NCBI GenBank assembly: GCA_047601145.1
Contig: JASGJW010000003.1
Location: 744,001-808,000 of the forward strand
Length of the DNA: 64,000 nt
Direction of reading: 5' to 3'
From: UBA7672 sp047601145
Lineage (GTDB): Bacteria > Pseudomonadota > Alphaproteobacteria > Caulobacterales > Hyphomonadaceae
In this document: piece after piece, positions 44,911 to 54,833 of the stretch
How positions within the stretch are numbered: the stretch's first letter is position 1
Layout of the letters: each line of letters starts with the position of its first letter
Translations under genes and position numbers: made by a program
The notes under the pieces: generated by a model
What the model was told of the DNA's origin: nothing
The model's input: only the letters and a program-made list of their open reading frames with translations
Database searches by the model: none

Positions 44911-46308
44911 TTACGCCCCTGGCAAGCGCAAGGTGACCGACAGCCCAGGACGTGCAGGCGGCCCGCCGCCATCGCCCAGCATCAGCCGCCCCGCATGGGC
45001 CTCCGCGACAGCGGAAGCGAGGCTCAGCCCCAGTCCACTCCCAGGCTGGCTACGGGATTGCTCAAGACGGACGAACCGCTCGATTGCCCGCTCCCTGTCT
45101 TCTGGCGGAATACCCGGCCCCGAGTCGGTCACGGACAGCTCCACATCGCCATCGCTGGTACGTCTCGTCTCAAGACGAATGGCGCCCCCTTCGGGCGTAT
45201 ATTTCACAGCATTGTCCATAAGGTTGGACATCGCCTGCGCAATGAGGTCGCGATCCGCCAGAACGAACAGGTCATCACGCGGTGAATAGTTGAACGCCAG
45301 CCGTTTCTCTTCACAAACAGGCTGGTACAGCTCGGCCAGCTCGTCCGTGATGTCGGTCACGTCGGTCCGCTTGAACGATCCCGTGGCTCCAGCCTGGACC
45401 CGCGACAGGCGCAAAACAGCATTGAATGTATCAAGAACTCCATCAACATCATCGATGGACTTCACCAGCGCCGCGCGCGGCCCATCGGCGTTCGTATCCT
45501 TAAGACCCGCTTCGAGCCGGTTGCGTAGTCGCGTCAGCGGACTTCGAAGGTCATGCGCAATCGAATCCCCTGCTGATCTCGACGAGATCACCAATCGTTC
45601 GAGCTTTGCGAGCATGGCGTTCAGCTGTTCCGACAATCTATCGAACTCGTCGCCCGAACCGAATACCGGTGCGCGCCGCGTCAGGTCGCCGCCCATCACG
45701 CCCTCGGTCGTCTTCGCCAGCTGTTCAGCCCGCTGCGCCGCCGAACGCGAGATCACGACACCGCCGATCAGTGACAGCACAAAACCAACCGCCGCGGATC
45801 GCCAGACGACTTCGGTGATCCTCCGATTCATTTCGCCCAGTTCGCCGACATCATAGGCGACCATCAGCACGCCGCCTTCGGACAGGCGCGAGATCCTCCC
45901 CTCGGCCGACCGGCGGATCGGTCGTCCATCAGTCGTCCGCGCGTCATAGTCGAACTTCACGTCCACAACCTGTCCGAGCGGAGCAGGAGCCGGCAGAACA
46001 TCAAAATCGCCATTCATCTTCCGCCCGCTTCCATCGAGCAGCAGGTAGAAGAACTTGTTGTAGGCTGCTTCGGACCGTTCGGAGACGGCCTGGTTCAGGC
46101 GGTCGAGCCCGCCGCCTCTGTAAGCCGCGGAAAGTTCCTGGAATTCCGAGTTGAGCTCGCTTTCCGCCTGCCGTCCCAGCTGGCCCGCCGTCTCATAGTA
46201 GAGATATGCGAGCAGCGACGCCGAAAAGAGAATGAAGATCGACGCGTGCAGCAGCGCTAGCCGGAACGTTGTCGTCCGGACCAGCGCCGGCAGGCGGCCG
46301 ATCTTCAT
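44911..46308 (-). CDS. Sensor histidine kinase (OmpR-partner type)
   Basis: 465 residues: membrane helix (about 15-38), a periplasmic domain (about 40-165), a second helix (about 170-190), HAMP, then a HisKA core with SAGDSIAHDLRSPLTRL (phospho-His) and a DSGPGIPPED ATPase box. It lies three bases after the regulator and 46 before glnE. With its regulator and DegP it probably senses envelope stress, by analogy with Cpx, but the signal is not known. Confidence 0.88.
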   Translation of the reverse strand: MKIGRLPALVRTTTFRLALLHASIFILFSASLLAYLYYETAGQLGRQAESELNSEFQELSAAYRGGGLDRLNQAVSERSEAAYNKFFYLLLDGSGRKMNGDFDVLPAPAPLGQVVDVKFDYDARTTDGRPIRRSAEGRISRLSEGGVLMVAYDVGELGEMNRRITEVVWRSAAVGFVLSLIGGVVISRSAAQRAEQLAKTTEGVMGGDLTRRAPVFGSGDEFDRLSEQLNAMLAKLERLVISSRSAGDSIAHDLRSPLTRLRNRLEAGLKDTNADGPRAALVKSIDDVDGVLDTFNAVLRLSRVQAGATGSFKRTDVTDITDELAELYQPVCEEKRLAFNYSPRDDLFVLADRDLIAQAMSNLMDNAVKYTPEGGAIRLETRRTSDGDVELSVTDSGPGIPPEDRERAIERFVRLEQSRSQPGSGLGLSLASAVAEAHAGRLMLGDGGGPPARPGLSVTLRLPGA

Positions 46309-46311
46309 GGC

Positions 46312-46983
46312 TTAGGCTTCAAGCCGGTATCCTGCGCCACGGACCGTGTGCAGCAGCGGCCTCTCGAAATCCTTGTCGATCTTCCCGCGCAGACGCGAGA
46401 CGTGGACGTCAATCACGTTCGTCTGGGGATCGAAGTGATAGTCCCAGACCTTTTCCAGCAGCATCGTGCGCGTCACGACCTGTCCTGCGTGGCGCATGAG
46501 GAATTCGAGCAGGCGGAATTCACGCGGCTGAAGATCAATCTTCTGACCGTCGCGGTGAACAGTCCGCGCCAGCAAATCCATCTCCAGCCCGCCAACCGAA
46601 AGCTTGGTGGTTGGGACATCGCCGGTCGCACGGCGGCCGAGCGCTTCGACGCGCGCAACAAGTTCACTCGGCGCATAAGGCTTCACCAGATAATCGTCGC
46701 CGCCGGCCTGAAGGCCCTCCACCCGGTGATCCACCTCCCCAAGCGCCGACAGGAACAGCGCGGGCGCCCGCCCGCCGCCATCCCGATAACTCTTGAGCAG
46801 TTTCAGCCCATCCATGCCCGGCAGCATCCGGTCCACGACAAGCGCGTCGTATTCCCCGGTCCGCGCCTTGTTCAGCCCGGATTTGCCATCGCCGCACACA
46901 TCAACTGTGTGCCCGGCTTCGCTCAGGACGCCTTTCACGAACGCGGCCGCGTCGGCGTCGTCCTCGATAACAATGACCCGCAT
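46312..46983 (-). CDS. OmpR-family response regulator
   Basis: 223 residues from MRVIVIEDDADAAAF; the frame is open further but the family starts here. The receiver has VEDD-type acidic residues, Asp in LVVDRMLPGMDGL and Lys in YLVKPYAPSEL; the C-terminal winged helix has LTPREFRLLEFL-like LQPREFRLLEFLM and VIDVHVSRLRGKID. It follows degP by 11 bases and is three bases from its kinase. It probably controls degP and other envelope genes. Confidence 0.9.
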   Translation of the reverse strand: MRVIVIEDDADAAAFVKGVLSEAGHTVDVCGDGKSGLNKARTGEYDALVVDRMLPGMDGLKLLKSYRDGGGRAPALFLSALGEVDHRVEGLQAGGDDYLVKPYAPSELVARVEALGRRATGDVPTTKLSVGGLEMDLLARTVHRDGQKIDLQPREFRLLEFLMRHAGQVVTRTMLLEKVWDYHFDPQTNVIDVHVSRLRGKIDKDFERPLLHTVRGAGYRLEA

Positions 46984-46994
46984 GCTTTCCGTTT

Positions 46995-48545
46995 CTATTC
47001 CGCAGTAATTTCGATTGGACGCAGCACCGTCAGGTCGAAGCAGCGTTCCTGGTTGCCGCATCCGACCCGCGCGATGATGTCCTTCCGCCCCGCCGTCTTC
47101 GCAGCGGCGACAGCGTCCTGGTAATCCTTCGGCGTCTTCACGATCTTGTTGTTGACTTCGAGGATCGCATCGCCAGGGAAAATCTCGGCCTTCGACAGCG
47201 AACCACGCGGCTCGACCGTCACGACGATCAGACCCGTTCCGGCAGCGCCGACGTCAAACTTCCCGGCTTCTTCGGCTGTCATGGTGCGGATCGTGCCACC
47301 CGGCACCTTCACATCATCCGGCCCCGGCTTAGGCGGCTTCATGTTCGCGCGCGCCGGATCTAGATCAGTGTTTGCAAGCGCCTTGTCATCACGCTCGCGC
47401 ACGGTGACCTTGACGACCTGCTCCTTGCCATCACGGATGACCTTGAAGTTGTTCGTGGAGCCAGCCAGCAGGCTGCCGACACGCTGTGTCAGCTGGCGAT
47501 TGTCTTTCACATCATCGCCGTTGACCGAGACGATGATGTCGCCGCGGCGGATACCGCCGGCTTCGGCCGGGCCGCCCTTCGTGACGGCGCGAACTATCGC
47601 GCCATTGGGCGTCTTGAGGCCAAGCGCGTCAGCGTAACGCTGACTCATGCTCTGGATCTCGACGCCCAGCCAGCCACGAATGACCTTGCCGTTCTTGATC
47701 AGCGTGTCCGAAATCTTCTTCACGGCGTCCGCTTCGATCGCGAACCCGATGCCCACGCTGCCGCCGCCCGTGTCAGAAAAGATCGCCGTGTTCACGCCAA
47801 TCACTTCGCCGTTGAGGTTGAACGTCGGCCCGCCCGAGTTGCCGCGATTGATCGGCGCGTCAATCTGGATGAAATCATTGTAGTTGCCACCCAGCAGTTC
47901 CCGGCCGTTCGCCGAGACGATGCCGGCCGTTGCCGTGCCACCCAGACCGAACGGGTTGCCGACCGCTACGACCCAGTCGCCGACGCGCGGCTTCGACTTC
48001 AGGGCGAATTCCACGAACGGATAATTGCCGGTCTTCTTGACCTTCAGCACCGCCAGGTCCGTCTGCTCGTCCGTACCGACAATCTCTGCTTCAAGCTGGT
48101 CGCCGTTTTTCAGTGTCACGGTGACTTCGCGAGCGTTTTCCACCACGTGGTTGTTCGTGACGATGTAACCCTTGGGATCGATGAAGAAACCCGATCCGAG
48201 CGCGTTGCCCTCCTGATCGCTTTGCTCTTCTTCGCCTTCGCCCTCGCCTTCACCCTTGTTGCCGAAGCGGTCCTCGTACTCGTCGAAACCCGGAAGCCCC
48301 CGGAACGGGTTGAAGGCGTTATTGCGGTTGGCGACCTTGATCTCCGTCGTCACCTGCACGCTCACCACGGCGGGGCTCACCCGCTCAATCAGGTCAGCGA
48401 AACTCATCGGCGCGCCCGCCGGCGGCGAGACGGTGATCGGCTTGCCGTTCTGGGCGAGCACCGGGGCAGCAGCCATCGCCGCGGCCACCATGAAACCTGC
48501 CGCGATGCCAGCCCGGCTCAAGCGGACAGTTCCGACCTTCTTCAT
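46995..48545 (-). CDS. degP: DegP/HtrA-family periplasmic serine protease
   Basis: 516 residues. A signal peptide (about 32 residues, cleavage after VLAQ) leads to a trypsin-like domain with VTNNHVVENA (His), TDLAVLKV (Asp) and RGNSGGPTF (Ser), then two PDZ domains, the second ending in the C-terminus. It degrades or refolds misfolded periplasmic proteins. A Glu-rich loop near residue 105 is of unusual composition. The ATG at 48545 has GAGAGAAAG upstream. It lies 229 bases after ccmH, so it may be a separate unit, but the order cycHJKL-degP is common. Confidence 0.93.
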   Translation of the reverse strand: MKKVGTVRLSRAGIAAGFMVAAAMAAAPVLAQNGKPITVSPPAGAPMSFADLIERVSPAVVSVQVTTEIKVANRNNAFNPFRGLPGFDEYEDRFGNKGEGEGEGEEEQSDQEGNALGSGFFIDPKGYIVTNNHVVENAREVTVTLKNGDQLEAEIVGTDEQTDLAVLKVKKTGNYPFVEFALKSKPRVGDWVVAVGNPFGLGGTATAGIVSANGRELLGGNYNDFIQIDAPINRGNSGGPTFNLNGEVIGVNTAIFSDTGGGSVGIGFAIEADAVKKISDTLIKNGKVIRGWLGVEIQSMSQRYADALGLKTPNGAIVRAVTKGGPAEAGGIRRGDIIVSVNGDDVKDNRQLTQRVGSLLAGSTNNFKVIRDGKEQVVKVTVRERDDKALANTDLDPARANMKPPKPGPDDVKVPGGTIRTMTAEEAGKFDVGAAGTGLIVVTVEPRGSLSKAEIFPGDAILEVNNKIVKTPKDYQDAVAAAKTAGRKDIIARVGCGNQERCFDLTVLRPIEITAE

Positions 48546-48774
48546 TCGCTTTCTCTCACTGCATTCGCCTGCGCGATCGACCAGTTGCGACCCTAGACCC
48601 GGACGGGAACTCCGCAACTACAAAGCCCCATACAATGCCAGCCGGCTGCAGAACGGCGGGAAGAATCCCCGCACCGCGACAACCATGATGTTGCGTCAGT
48701 TTAAGGCAATCATGCGGCGGCGCCAGAGCCCACACGGTGGGATTTCCCCTGCGCAGGACCACAATTTGGCGTGG

Positions 48775-49212
48775 TTAAGGCTGGTCCGACGGGTCCAGCC
48801 CGCCTCCCCGGTCGTCTGGCACTGGCGTCAGGTCGCGGTGGCGCGCACTGAACATTCGCAGGCCCATCACCCCTCCGACCACCAGAAGCAGCGTGAACGG
48901 GAAAGCCCAAAGCAATGTTCCCAGCCCATCGGTGGGCGGACGGAACAGGACGAACTGTCCATATCTGTCCTTGAAGAACTTGCGCACGTCGGCGTCGGAT
49001 TCGCCCTTTTCCACGTGCACCCGGATCGTCCGTCGCATGTCGACTGCAATATCGGCTGTCGACTGCGACACCGGTTCGTTCTCGCAAACGACACAGCGAA
49101 TTTCCCGCATCAGCGCCTGCGCGCGCGCCTCCTCAGCAGGATCGGCAAGTGGCGCCTCAGCGGCCGCGGCCCCAGCCTGCAGAAGCAAAGCGATCAGAAA
49201 GCCCGCGCTCAT
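48775..49212 (-). CDS. ccmH: Cytochrome c biogenesis protein CcmH (CycL)
   Basis: 145 residues. A signal peptide, then the CcmH domain with the heme-lyase thioredoxin-like RCVVCEN motif and the following DMRRTIRVHVEKGESD, and a C-terminal membrane helix (FPFTLLLVVGGVMGL). It reduces or holds apocytochrome cysteines for heme attachment. The ATG overlaps ccmF by four bases (ATGA). The dsbE-like ccmG that often stands between ccmF and ccmH is missing here. Confidence 0.93.
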   Translation of the reverse strand: MSAGFLIALLLQAGAAAAEAPLADPAEEARAQALMREIRCVVCENEPVSQSTADIAVDMRRTIRVHVEKGESDADVRKFFKDRYGQFVLFRPPTDGLGTLLWAFPFTLLLVVGGVMGLRMFSARHRDLTPVPDDRGGGLDPSDQP

Positions 49213-51197
49213 GCCGTAGCGCCCGCCGGAGCGGCGGCTCCACCTGCTGGTTCTGCAGTCGTCTGCTCGGCCGGTGTCGGCGCCCTCCGGCGAATGCGTG
49301 CAGCCAGCGACATGAACCCGCCGATCGCAATCAGTCCGGCGCCGCCAAACACCCAGTCGATCAGCGGATGGAAAGCAATCCGGATGCGCCACACGCCGGG
49401 CTGATCACGGATGGCGTCTCCCAGCGCAACATAGACATGACCTTCCAGCGTCTGCCGGATCGCGACCTCCGTCGTGCCCGTCTGCGCAACGGGATAGAAG
49501 CGCTTCTCAGGATAGATCATCTCGGTTGACCCGTTCTCATGGGTTACCTTGATGTTTGCACGTGTCGCCGAATAGTTCGGGCCTTCCTCCGGGCTCAACC
49601 CCTGGAACTCGAACGTCCATCCGGCCATCGTTGCGCTCTGTCCGGCCGCAAGCGGAAAGGTCCGCTCTGCCCGCGTGGCCGTCTCTACCGTCGCGCCAAT
49701 CACGAACACCCCGACACCGATGTGCGCGATCGCCATGCCCCAGACGGTCAGCGGCAGGCGAAGCGCGCGCGCGACCCCGCCGCCGCCAAGGCGCCGCCAC
49801 AGGTCGAGTCCAACGCCGAACACAACCCAAACACCCACCAGCACGCCAAAGCCAAGCCAGATGCCCCAACCGCCAAGCGCCAGCGCGATGATGGCTCCGA
49901 TGACGGCTGCGATCATCGCAGGCAGCAGCCACTTCAGCAGCGGAGATACATCAGCCTTGCGCCATGGAGCCGCTTGCGCAAGAGGCATGAACAACAGCAG
50001 CACCGCCACCATCGGCGCGAGCGTCAGCTGGAAGTAAGGCTCGCCGATCGATAGCGAAGCAGCCTCAGGCGGAATGGCCTTTATCTCGCCCAGCCATTGA
50101 ACAACCATCGGCGTGACTGTGCCGACCAGCACCAGCGCAGCCGCCACCGAAAGGAAGAGGTTGTTGAGGACAAGCGCGCCTTCACGGCTGACCGGATCAA
50201 ACGCCGGCCCCGCAGCAAGCTTCGGCGCTCGCCAGGCGAACAATGCCAGCGCCGCCCCGCCTGCAAACGCAAGACCTGTCAACAGCACGATGCCACGCGT
50301 CGGATCGGTGGCAAACGCATGCACCGACGTCATAACGCCCGAGCGCACGAGGAACGTCCCGAGCAGCGAAAGACAGAAGGCCAGCACGGCGAGGAATACC
50401 GTCCACGCCGCCATCCCACCCCGCTTCTCGGTCACGATCAGCGAATGGATCAGCGCCGCGCCGACCAGCCACGGCATGAACGACGCGTTCTCGACCGGAT
50501 CCCAGAACCACCAGCCGCCCCACCCGAGTTCGTAGTAGGCCCAGATCGCGCCCAGCGCGATACCTATGGTCAGACAGCTCCATGCCGTCAGCGCCCAAGG
50601 CCGCACGCGCTTGGCCCATTCACGGTCGATCTCGCCATTGATCAGACCAGCCGCCGCGATCGAGAACACGAACGACATGCCGACATAGCCGAGATACAGG
50701 AACGGCGGGTGAGCCGCGACCGCCGGGTCCTGCAACAACGGGTTCATGCCGCCGCCATCGAGCGGTGGATTGTCGAGGCGCGCGAACGGGCTGGATGCAA
50801 ACAGCAAGTAGGCCAGCGACCCCAGGGTGAGCAGCCCCTGCACGCCCAGCGCCCTGTCACGCAGCCGGTCATTTCGCATGAACAGTGCGGCCGCCGCGCC
50901 GTAGCCCGACATGATCACGCACCACAGCAGCATCGAGCCCTCGTGGTTCCCCCACGCTCCTGCGATGCGATAAATGATCGGCTTCAGGGAATGGGAATTG
51001 TGCGCGACCAACGCCACGGAGAAGTCGAGCCGCACAAAGCTGATGATCAGCGTCAGCATGGCCAGCGCGGTGAACATCCCCGTCGCCACAGCCAGCCGCC
51101 TTGGCGCCTCGCCGCCCGTCGTCAGGCCGAGAAAGCTCTGCGCCGCCGCCGTTGCCAGCGCGAGGAATGCCAGCAGGTGGCCAAGTTCCGCGATCAA
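49209..51197 (-). CDS. ccmF: Cytochrome c-type biogenesis protein CcmF (CycK)
   Basis: 662 residues with about 15 membrane helices and the tryptophan-rich WWD motif WGGWWFWDPVENASF. It is the core of the System I heme lyase that joins heme from CcmE to apocytochrome c in the periplasm. Overlaps ccmE by four bases and ccmH by four. No adapter genes (ccmABCD) are in this part of the window. Confidence 0.95.
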   Translation of the reverse strand: MIAELGHLLAFLALATAAAQSFLGLTTGGEAPRRLAVATGMFTALAMLTLIISFVRLDFSVALVAHNSHSLKPIIYRIAGAWGNHEGSMLLWCVIMSGYGAAAALFMRNDRLRDRALGVQGLLTLGSLAYLLFASSPFARLDNPPLDGGGMNPLLQDPAVAAHPPFLYLGYVGMSFVFSIAAAGLINGEIDREWAKRVRPWALTAWSCLTIGIALGAIWAYYELGWGGWWFWDPVENASFMPWLVGAALIHSLIVTEKRGGMAAWTVFLAVLAFCLSLLGTFLVRSGVMTSVHAFATDPTRGIVLLTGLAFAGGAALALFAWRAPKLAAGPAFDPVSREGALVLNNLFLSVAAALVLVGTVTPMVVQWLGEIKAIPPEAASLSIGEPYFQLTLAPMVAVLLLFMPLAQAAPWRKADVSPLLKWLLPAMIAAVIGAIIALALGGWGIWLGFGVLVGVWVVFGVGLDLWRRLGGGGVARALRLPLTVWGMAIAHIGVGVFVIGATVETATRAERTFPLAAGQSATMAGWTFEFQGLSPEEGPNYSATRANIKVTHENGSTEMIYPEKRFYPVAQTGTTEVAIRQTLEGHVYVALGDAIRDQPGVWRIRIAFHPLIDWVFGGAGLIAIGGFMSLAARIRRRAPTPAEQTTAEPAGGAAAPAGATA

Positions 51198-51670
51198 GGC
51201 TTCAGCCCCACATTGCAGTCCATCGTCGTGTTCATCGCGCCGCCGCTTTCGGCCGCGCGCTTCATGCCCTCGTAGGTTTCCTTGGGCATGTAATTCTCAT
51301 CGTGCTTCGCCAGGACGCGCTTGGCGACCAACCGGCCCGTGTCATCGAACTTACCCTCGGCCACGACGCCCTTGCCTTCCTGGAACAGGTCTGGCGGAAT
51401 TCCTTCAAACACGACGGGGACCGTGTTCTTGCAATCGGTGATCTTGAACAGAAGCTCGCCGCTGGCGCCGTGCGTTTCACTTCCCGTCTCAACGAGACCG
51501 CCGATCCGCACACTTTGGTGGAAAGTCTCAACTCCCTTCTGCGCGACATCCGTCGGCGACTGGAAAAAGGCAACCGTATCCTGCAGCGCCGTCGCCGCCA
51601 GCGCCACGGCGCCAGTCACCAGCACGGCTGCCGCGCCGATCAGCCAAAGTCTCTGCGAACGCTTGCGCAT
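51194..51670 (-). CDS. ccmE: Heme chaperone CcmE (CycJ)
   Basis: 158 residues. One N-terminal membrane helix (RLWLIGAAAVLVTGAVAL), then an OB-fold domain ending in VLAKHDENYMP, where the histidine binds heme covalently and the nearby tyrosine is part of the conserved HxxxY region. It carries heme from CcmCD to CcmF. It follows ccmI by 103 bases and overlaps ccmF by four. Confidence 0.95.
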   Translation of the reverse strand: MRKRSQRLWLIGAAAVLVTGAVALAATALQDTVAFFQSPTDVAQKGVETFHQSVRIGGLVETGSETHGASGELLFKITDCKNTVPVVFEGIPPDLFQEGKGVVAEGKFDDTGRLVAKRVLAKHDENYMPKETYEGMKRAAESGGAMNTTMDCNVGLKP

Positions 51671-51773
51671 GGGGAGAGGCGCCTCCGTGTGGCCAGTAAG
51701 TCAGTATATTTCCATGAATTTCCAAGCGCCAGCGACACGATGGCGCGAGATACAGTCACTTGTCCGCTGGAAA

Positions 51774-52733
51774 TCAGCCCGGAGGCTTGCCGGCAGGCGC
51801 TGCCGGGTCCGTCGGCGCGGGGTCGATTCCGAACATCTGCCGCAGTGCGGCGAACATCTGACGCTCCGGCCCATCCTTCGGGGCGCGGGCGTCGATGCCC
51901 GCCCAGATCTTCTCGGCCTCAGGCTTCCTTCCCTGCAGCCACAGGCCAATTCCGGAGAGATAGCCGATCCGGAAGTGGTCGGGCTGGGCCTTGAAAGCCT
52001 TCTGGTAGAGTTCGGTCGTAAAGGCGTCGACCTGCTTTGTCGCCTTGAACCGGGCATCCGCAAGATTGGCGATCACCTCGATATTCGTGGAATCCCGATC
52101 GTATGCGGACTGGTATGCTACGGCCGCCTTGTCGAAATGACCGGTGCGATCAAGCACGTCGCCAAGGATCCGATACGCTACCGGGTCTTCCGGCGCAGAA
52201 CGGATCCGCTCTTCCAGTAGCGCCACCAGTTGCACAGTCGTCAGCGACTCGGGATTGGTCCGGGCGCGCTCCCGGATTTGCGGCAACCTGTCCAGGGTGA
52301 TCTGATCCACGACGCCATCAACCTGAAAATCGAGTTCGGAGATCGAGTCCAGTGTGCGTTCGTCGTTTGGCTTCCGCAGCAATGCCGCTCGATAGGAATG
52401 GCGGGCGTCATCGAAACGCCCGACAGAGGCATAGAGATCGCCGATTTCGCGAAGCGGCTCCGGATCCGACGGCGATGCCAGCGACCGTTCCTGAAGAACA
52501 GCGAGACGCTCATCCGGCGTAAGCTCACCAGGAGCGCTCTTCTCACGCGCTTCTAGCTGTTCGATCCGCCCGCCGAGCGGATCATCCGGCATGCCAGGCT
52601 TGCCGATGATCCAGTACGACCCAACCGCGGCGAGCCCGGCGACCAGCACGATCGCGCGCGTCTGCATGGACCTGGCGATGAACCACGTCCCGCCAGCAAC
52701 AAAAACGACAGCAACAAGAATGAGCCAGATCAA
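51774..52733 (-). CDS. ccmI: Cytochrome c biogenesis protein CcmI (CycH)
   Basis: 319 residues. Two N-terminal membrane helices (about 2-18 and 30-45) are followed by a periplasmic TPR-rich domain with DLYASVGRFDDARHSYRAAL and LGDVLDRTGHFDKAAVAYQ. It presents apocytochrome to the heme lyase. The ATG overlaps the stop of the upstream kinase by four bases, so the TCS and the ccm genes form one operon. Confidence 0.9.
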   Translation of the reverse strand: MIWLILVAVVFVAGGTWFIARSMQTRAIVLVAGLAAVGSYWIIGKPGMPDDPLGGRIEQLEAREKSAPGELTPDERLAVLQERSLASPSDPEPLREIGDLYASVGRFDDARHSYRAALLRKPNDERTLDSISELDFQVDGVVDQITLDRLPQIRERARTNPESLTTVQLVALLEERIRSAPEDPVAYRILGDVLDRTGHFDKAAVAYQSAYDRDSTNIEVIANLADARFKATKQVDAFTTELYQKAFKAQPDHFRIGYLSGIGLWLQGRKPEAEKIWAGIDARAPKDGPERQMFAALRQMFGIDPAPTDPAAPAGKPPG

Positions 52734-54142
52734 AGCGGCGCCGCCGGCAGCTCGAGACGCGCGCGAAGACCGCCCAGCGGGCTGTCCTCGAGGTGGAGAC
52801 GTCCACCATAGATGTCGGCCAGTTCAGTCACGATCGACAATCCCAGACCTGTTCCCGGTTCTGACTCATCCAGGCGCTTGCCGCGTTCGAGAGCCTTGGC
52901 GCGATGCTCGGCCGGCAATCCCGGACCGTCGTCATCAACATTGATCTCGATGCCATCGTCACTGCGCGTCACGGTCACATTGACCCGCGACTTGCACCAT
53001 TTGGCGGCGTTCTCCAACAAGTTCCCGACAAGTTCATCGAAATCCCCCCTCTCCCCGCGGAAAACGGCTTTGGGGTCTACGTCGACGTCGATGGCGAGGC
53101 CCTTGTCGCGATGCAGCCGCTCCAGCATCCGGGCAATGCCTTCGACCGGCTCCTTCACATCCGTCCGAGCGCCCAGCACCTCCGCCTGCGCCGCCGCCTG
53201 CGCCCGCTTGAGGTAGTGGTTGACGTTGCTGGTCATGGCCTCGGTCTGCCGCCGCACGGTATCGGCAAGCTTGTCGGTTCCCTTTGCCTCGTTCTTGAGA
53301 ACGGCTAGCGGCGTCTTCAGCGCATGCGCAAGGTTGCCAACATGTGTGCGCGCACGTTCAACCACTTTCCGGTTCTGGACGATCAGCGTGTTGATCTCCT
53401 TCACCAGCGGTGTGAGCTCACCCGGATATTGCCCGTCCAGCGTGTCGCGCCTGCCCGCCCGCACATCGCCAAGCTTGTCCTGGATTTCGTGCAGCGGCCT
53501 GAGGCCGTACCGGATCAGCACAACGACCCCGACAACAATGCCCAGCGCCAGCACGCCAAGAGCGACGCCAAGGCGCAGCGTGAAGCTGCCGACCGCTTGG
53601 TCTGCGGCCGTCCGGTCGATACTCGAATAAAGCAGAACAGGAAGATCGCGCCGCGACAGTTTCACGGCCTGCAGCCCTATCCTCAGCTGCGTGTCAGCCG
53701 GACCTGGCCCGTCCAGGTGCAGCGTCACGCCCGGCTGACGCGCCGCACTGGCGATCGCTTCCCGCGGCAACTCGGGCAACACATCGAAGAAGCTTGCGGA
53801 CCGCTTGGTGCGTACGACGTTGTTTTGCGCATCCACGTCCAGGAACGCCCAGTAGCGCCCCGAGAAGGTCATCCCGAACTTCTCATCCTTGGGAAGCTTG
53901 GCCTCGTCAAACTCCGGCACGCCTGCATTGTCGGAATCAACCGCGTTCGCCAGCGGCCGCAGCGTTTCGCTGATGGAGGCATCAAGCTGCTGATCCGTCT
54001 CGGCGCGATAGAATGCCGCCAGCGACCAACCCGCAATAGCGAGCACGACGGCGCTCCAAACGGCCGCAGTGACCAGCATGCGGCGAGCGATCGAGCCGCG
54101 AGTCTGCGTCCCTTCGGTCCCGGCCCCCGCCGTTTCGGTCAT
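52730..54142 (-). CDS. PhoQ/FeuQ-like sensor histidine kinase
   Basis: 470 residues with two membrane helices around a periplasmic domain (about 45-185), HAMP, and a HisKA core of the PhoQ/FeuQ type: HVGNLAHALKTPLAVLKNE (phospho-His) and DDDGPGLPAEH for ATP. It lies one base after the regulator and overlaps ccmI by four. Known relatives respond to envelope or osmotic signals. The small PepSY gene upstream may modulate it. Confidence 0.88.
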   Translation of the reverse strand: MTETAGAGTEGTQTRGSIARRMLVTAAVWSAVVLAIAGWSLAAFYRAETDQQLDASISETLRPLANAVDSDNAGVPEFDEAKLPKDEKFGMTFSGRYWAFLDVDAQNNVVRTKRSASFFDVLPELPREAIASAARQPGVTLHLDGPGPADTQLRIGLQAVKLSRRDLPVLLYSSIDRTAADQAVGSFTLRLGVALGVLALGIVVGVVVLIRYGLRPLHEIQDKLGDVRAGRRDTLDGQYPGELTPLVKEINTLIVQNRKVVERARTHVGNLAHALKTPLAVLKNEAKGTDKLADTVRRQTEAMTSNVNHYLKRAQAAAQAEVLGARTDVKEPVEGIARMLERLHRDKGLAIDVDVDPKAVFRGERGDFDELVGNLLENAAKWCKSRVNVTVTRSDDGIEINVDDDGPGLPAEHRAKALERGKRLDESEPGTGLGLSIVTELADIYGGRLHLEDSPLGGLRARLELPAAPL

Positions 54143-54143
54143 G

Positions 54144-54824
54144 CTATTCGACGATCTTCTCTGCCTTTGGGTCGATCAGGCGATACCCCAGGCCGCGTTC
54201 CGTCAAGATGCGGTTGGAGCCGATCTTGCGACGCAGACGACCGACAAACACTTCGATCGTGTTCGAGTCGCGGTCAAAGTCCTGGTCGTAGATGTGCTCG
54301 ACCAGTTCGGTGCGCGGCACGACCCGCCCCTGATGGTGAATCAGGTAGCTTAGCACCTTGTACTCGTGCGCTGTCAGCTTGATCGGCTCGCCATTGACCG
54401 ACGCACGCGCTGAACGCGTATCGACCCGCAGGTCGCCACATTCGAGCGCTGCCGTGGCGTGCCCCGCCGCACGGCGCATCAGCGCCCGCAGGCGCGCCAG
54501 CAATTCCTCGGTCACGAACGGCTTGGTCAGATAGTCGTCCGCGCCAGCGTCGAACCCGGCGACTTTCTCACTCCAGCGGTCGCGCGCCGTCAGGATCAGC
54601 ACCGGCATGTCCTTGCCCGCGCCGCGCCACTTCTCGAGCACGCGCACACCGTCCAGCTTCGGCAGGCCAAGGTCCAGCACGACCGCATCATAAGGCTCGG
54701 TGTCGCCGAGAAAGTGACCTTCCTCGCCGTCCGGCGCCAGATCGACGGCATAGCCGGCCTGCGTCAGCGCTTCGGTCAGCTGACGTCCCAGATCCGGATC
54801 GTCTTCAACAACAAGAACGCGCAT
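54144..54824 (-). CDS. PhoP/FeuP-like response regulator
   Basis: 226 residues, an OmpR-family regulator. It begins MRVLVVEDDPDLGRQL, has Asp in VVLDLGLPKLDGV and Lys in YLTKPFVTEELLARL, and a winged helix with LTAHEYKVLSYL and TIEVFVGRLRRKIG. It is one base before the kinase and nine bases after the PepSY gene. It probably regulates envelope or cytochrome c genes, but no binding site was identified. Confidence 0.9.
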   Translation of the reverse strand: MRVLVVEDDPDLGRQLTEALTQAGYAVDLAPDGEEGHFLGDTEPYDAVVLDLGLPKLDGVRVLEKWRGAGKDMPVLILTARDRWSEKVAGFDAGADDYLTKPFVTEELLARLRALMRRAAGHATAALECGDLRVDTRSARASVNGEPIKLTAHEYKVLSYLIHHQGRVVPRTELVEHIYDQDFDRDSNTIEVFVGRLRRKIGSNRILTERGLGYRLIDPKAEKIVE

Positions 54825-54833
54825 GGTGATCTT

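Noticed and set aside
48546..48774. Possible small gene between ccmH and degP
   Set aside because: Only a short GCGGG/CCCGC hairpin is seen; no frame with a ribosome site and protein-like composition.
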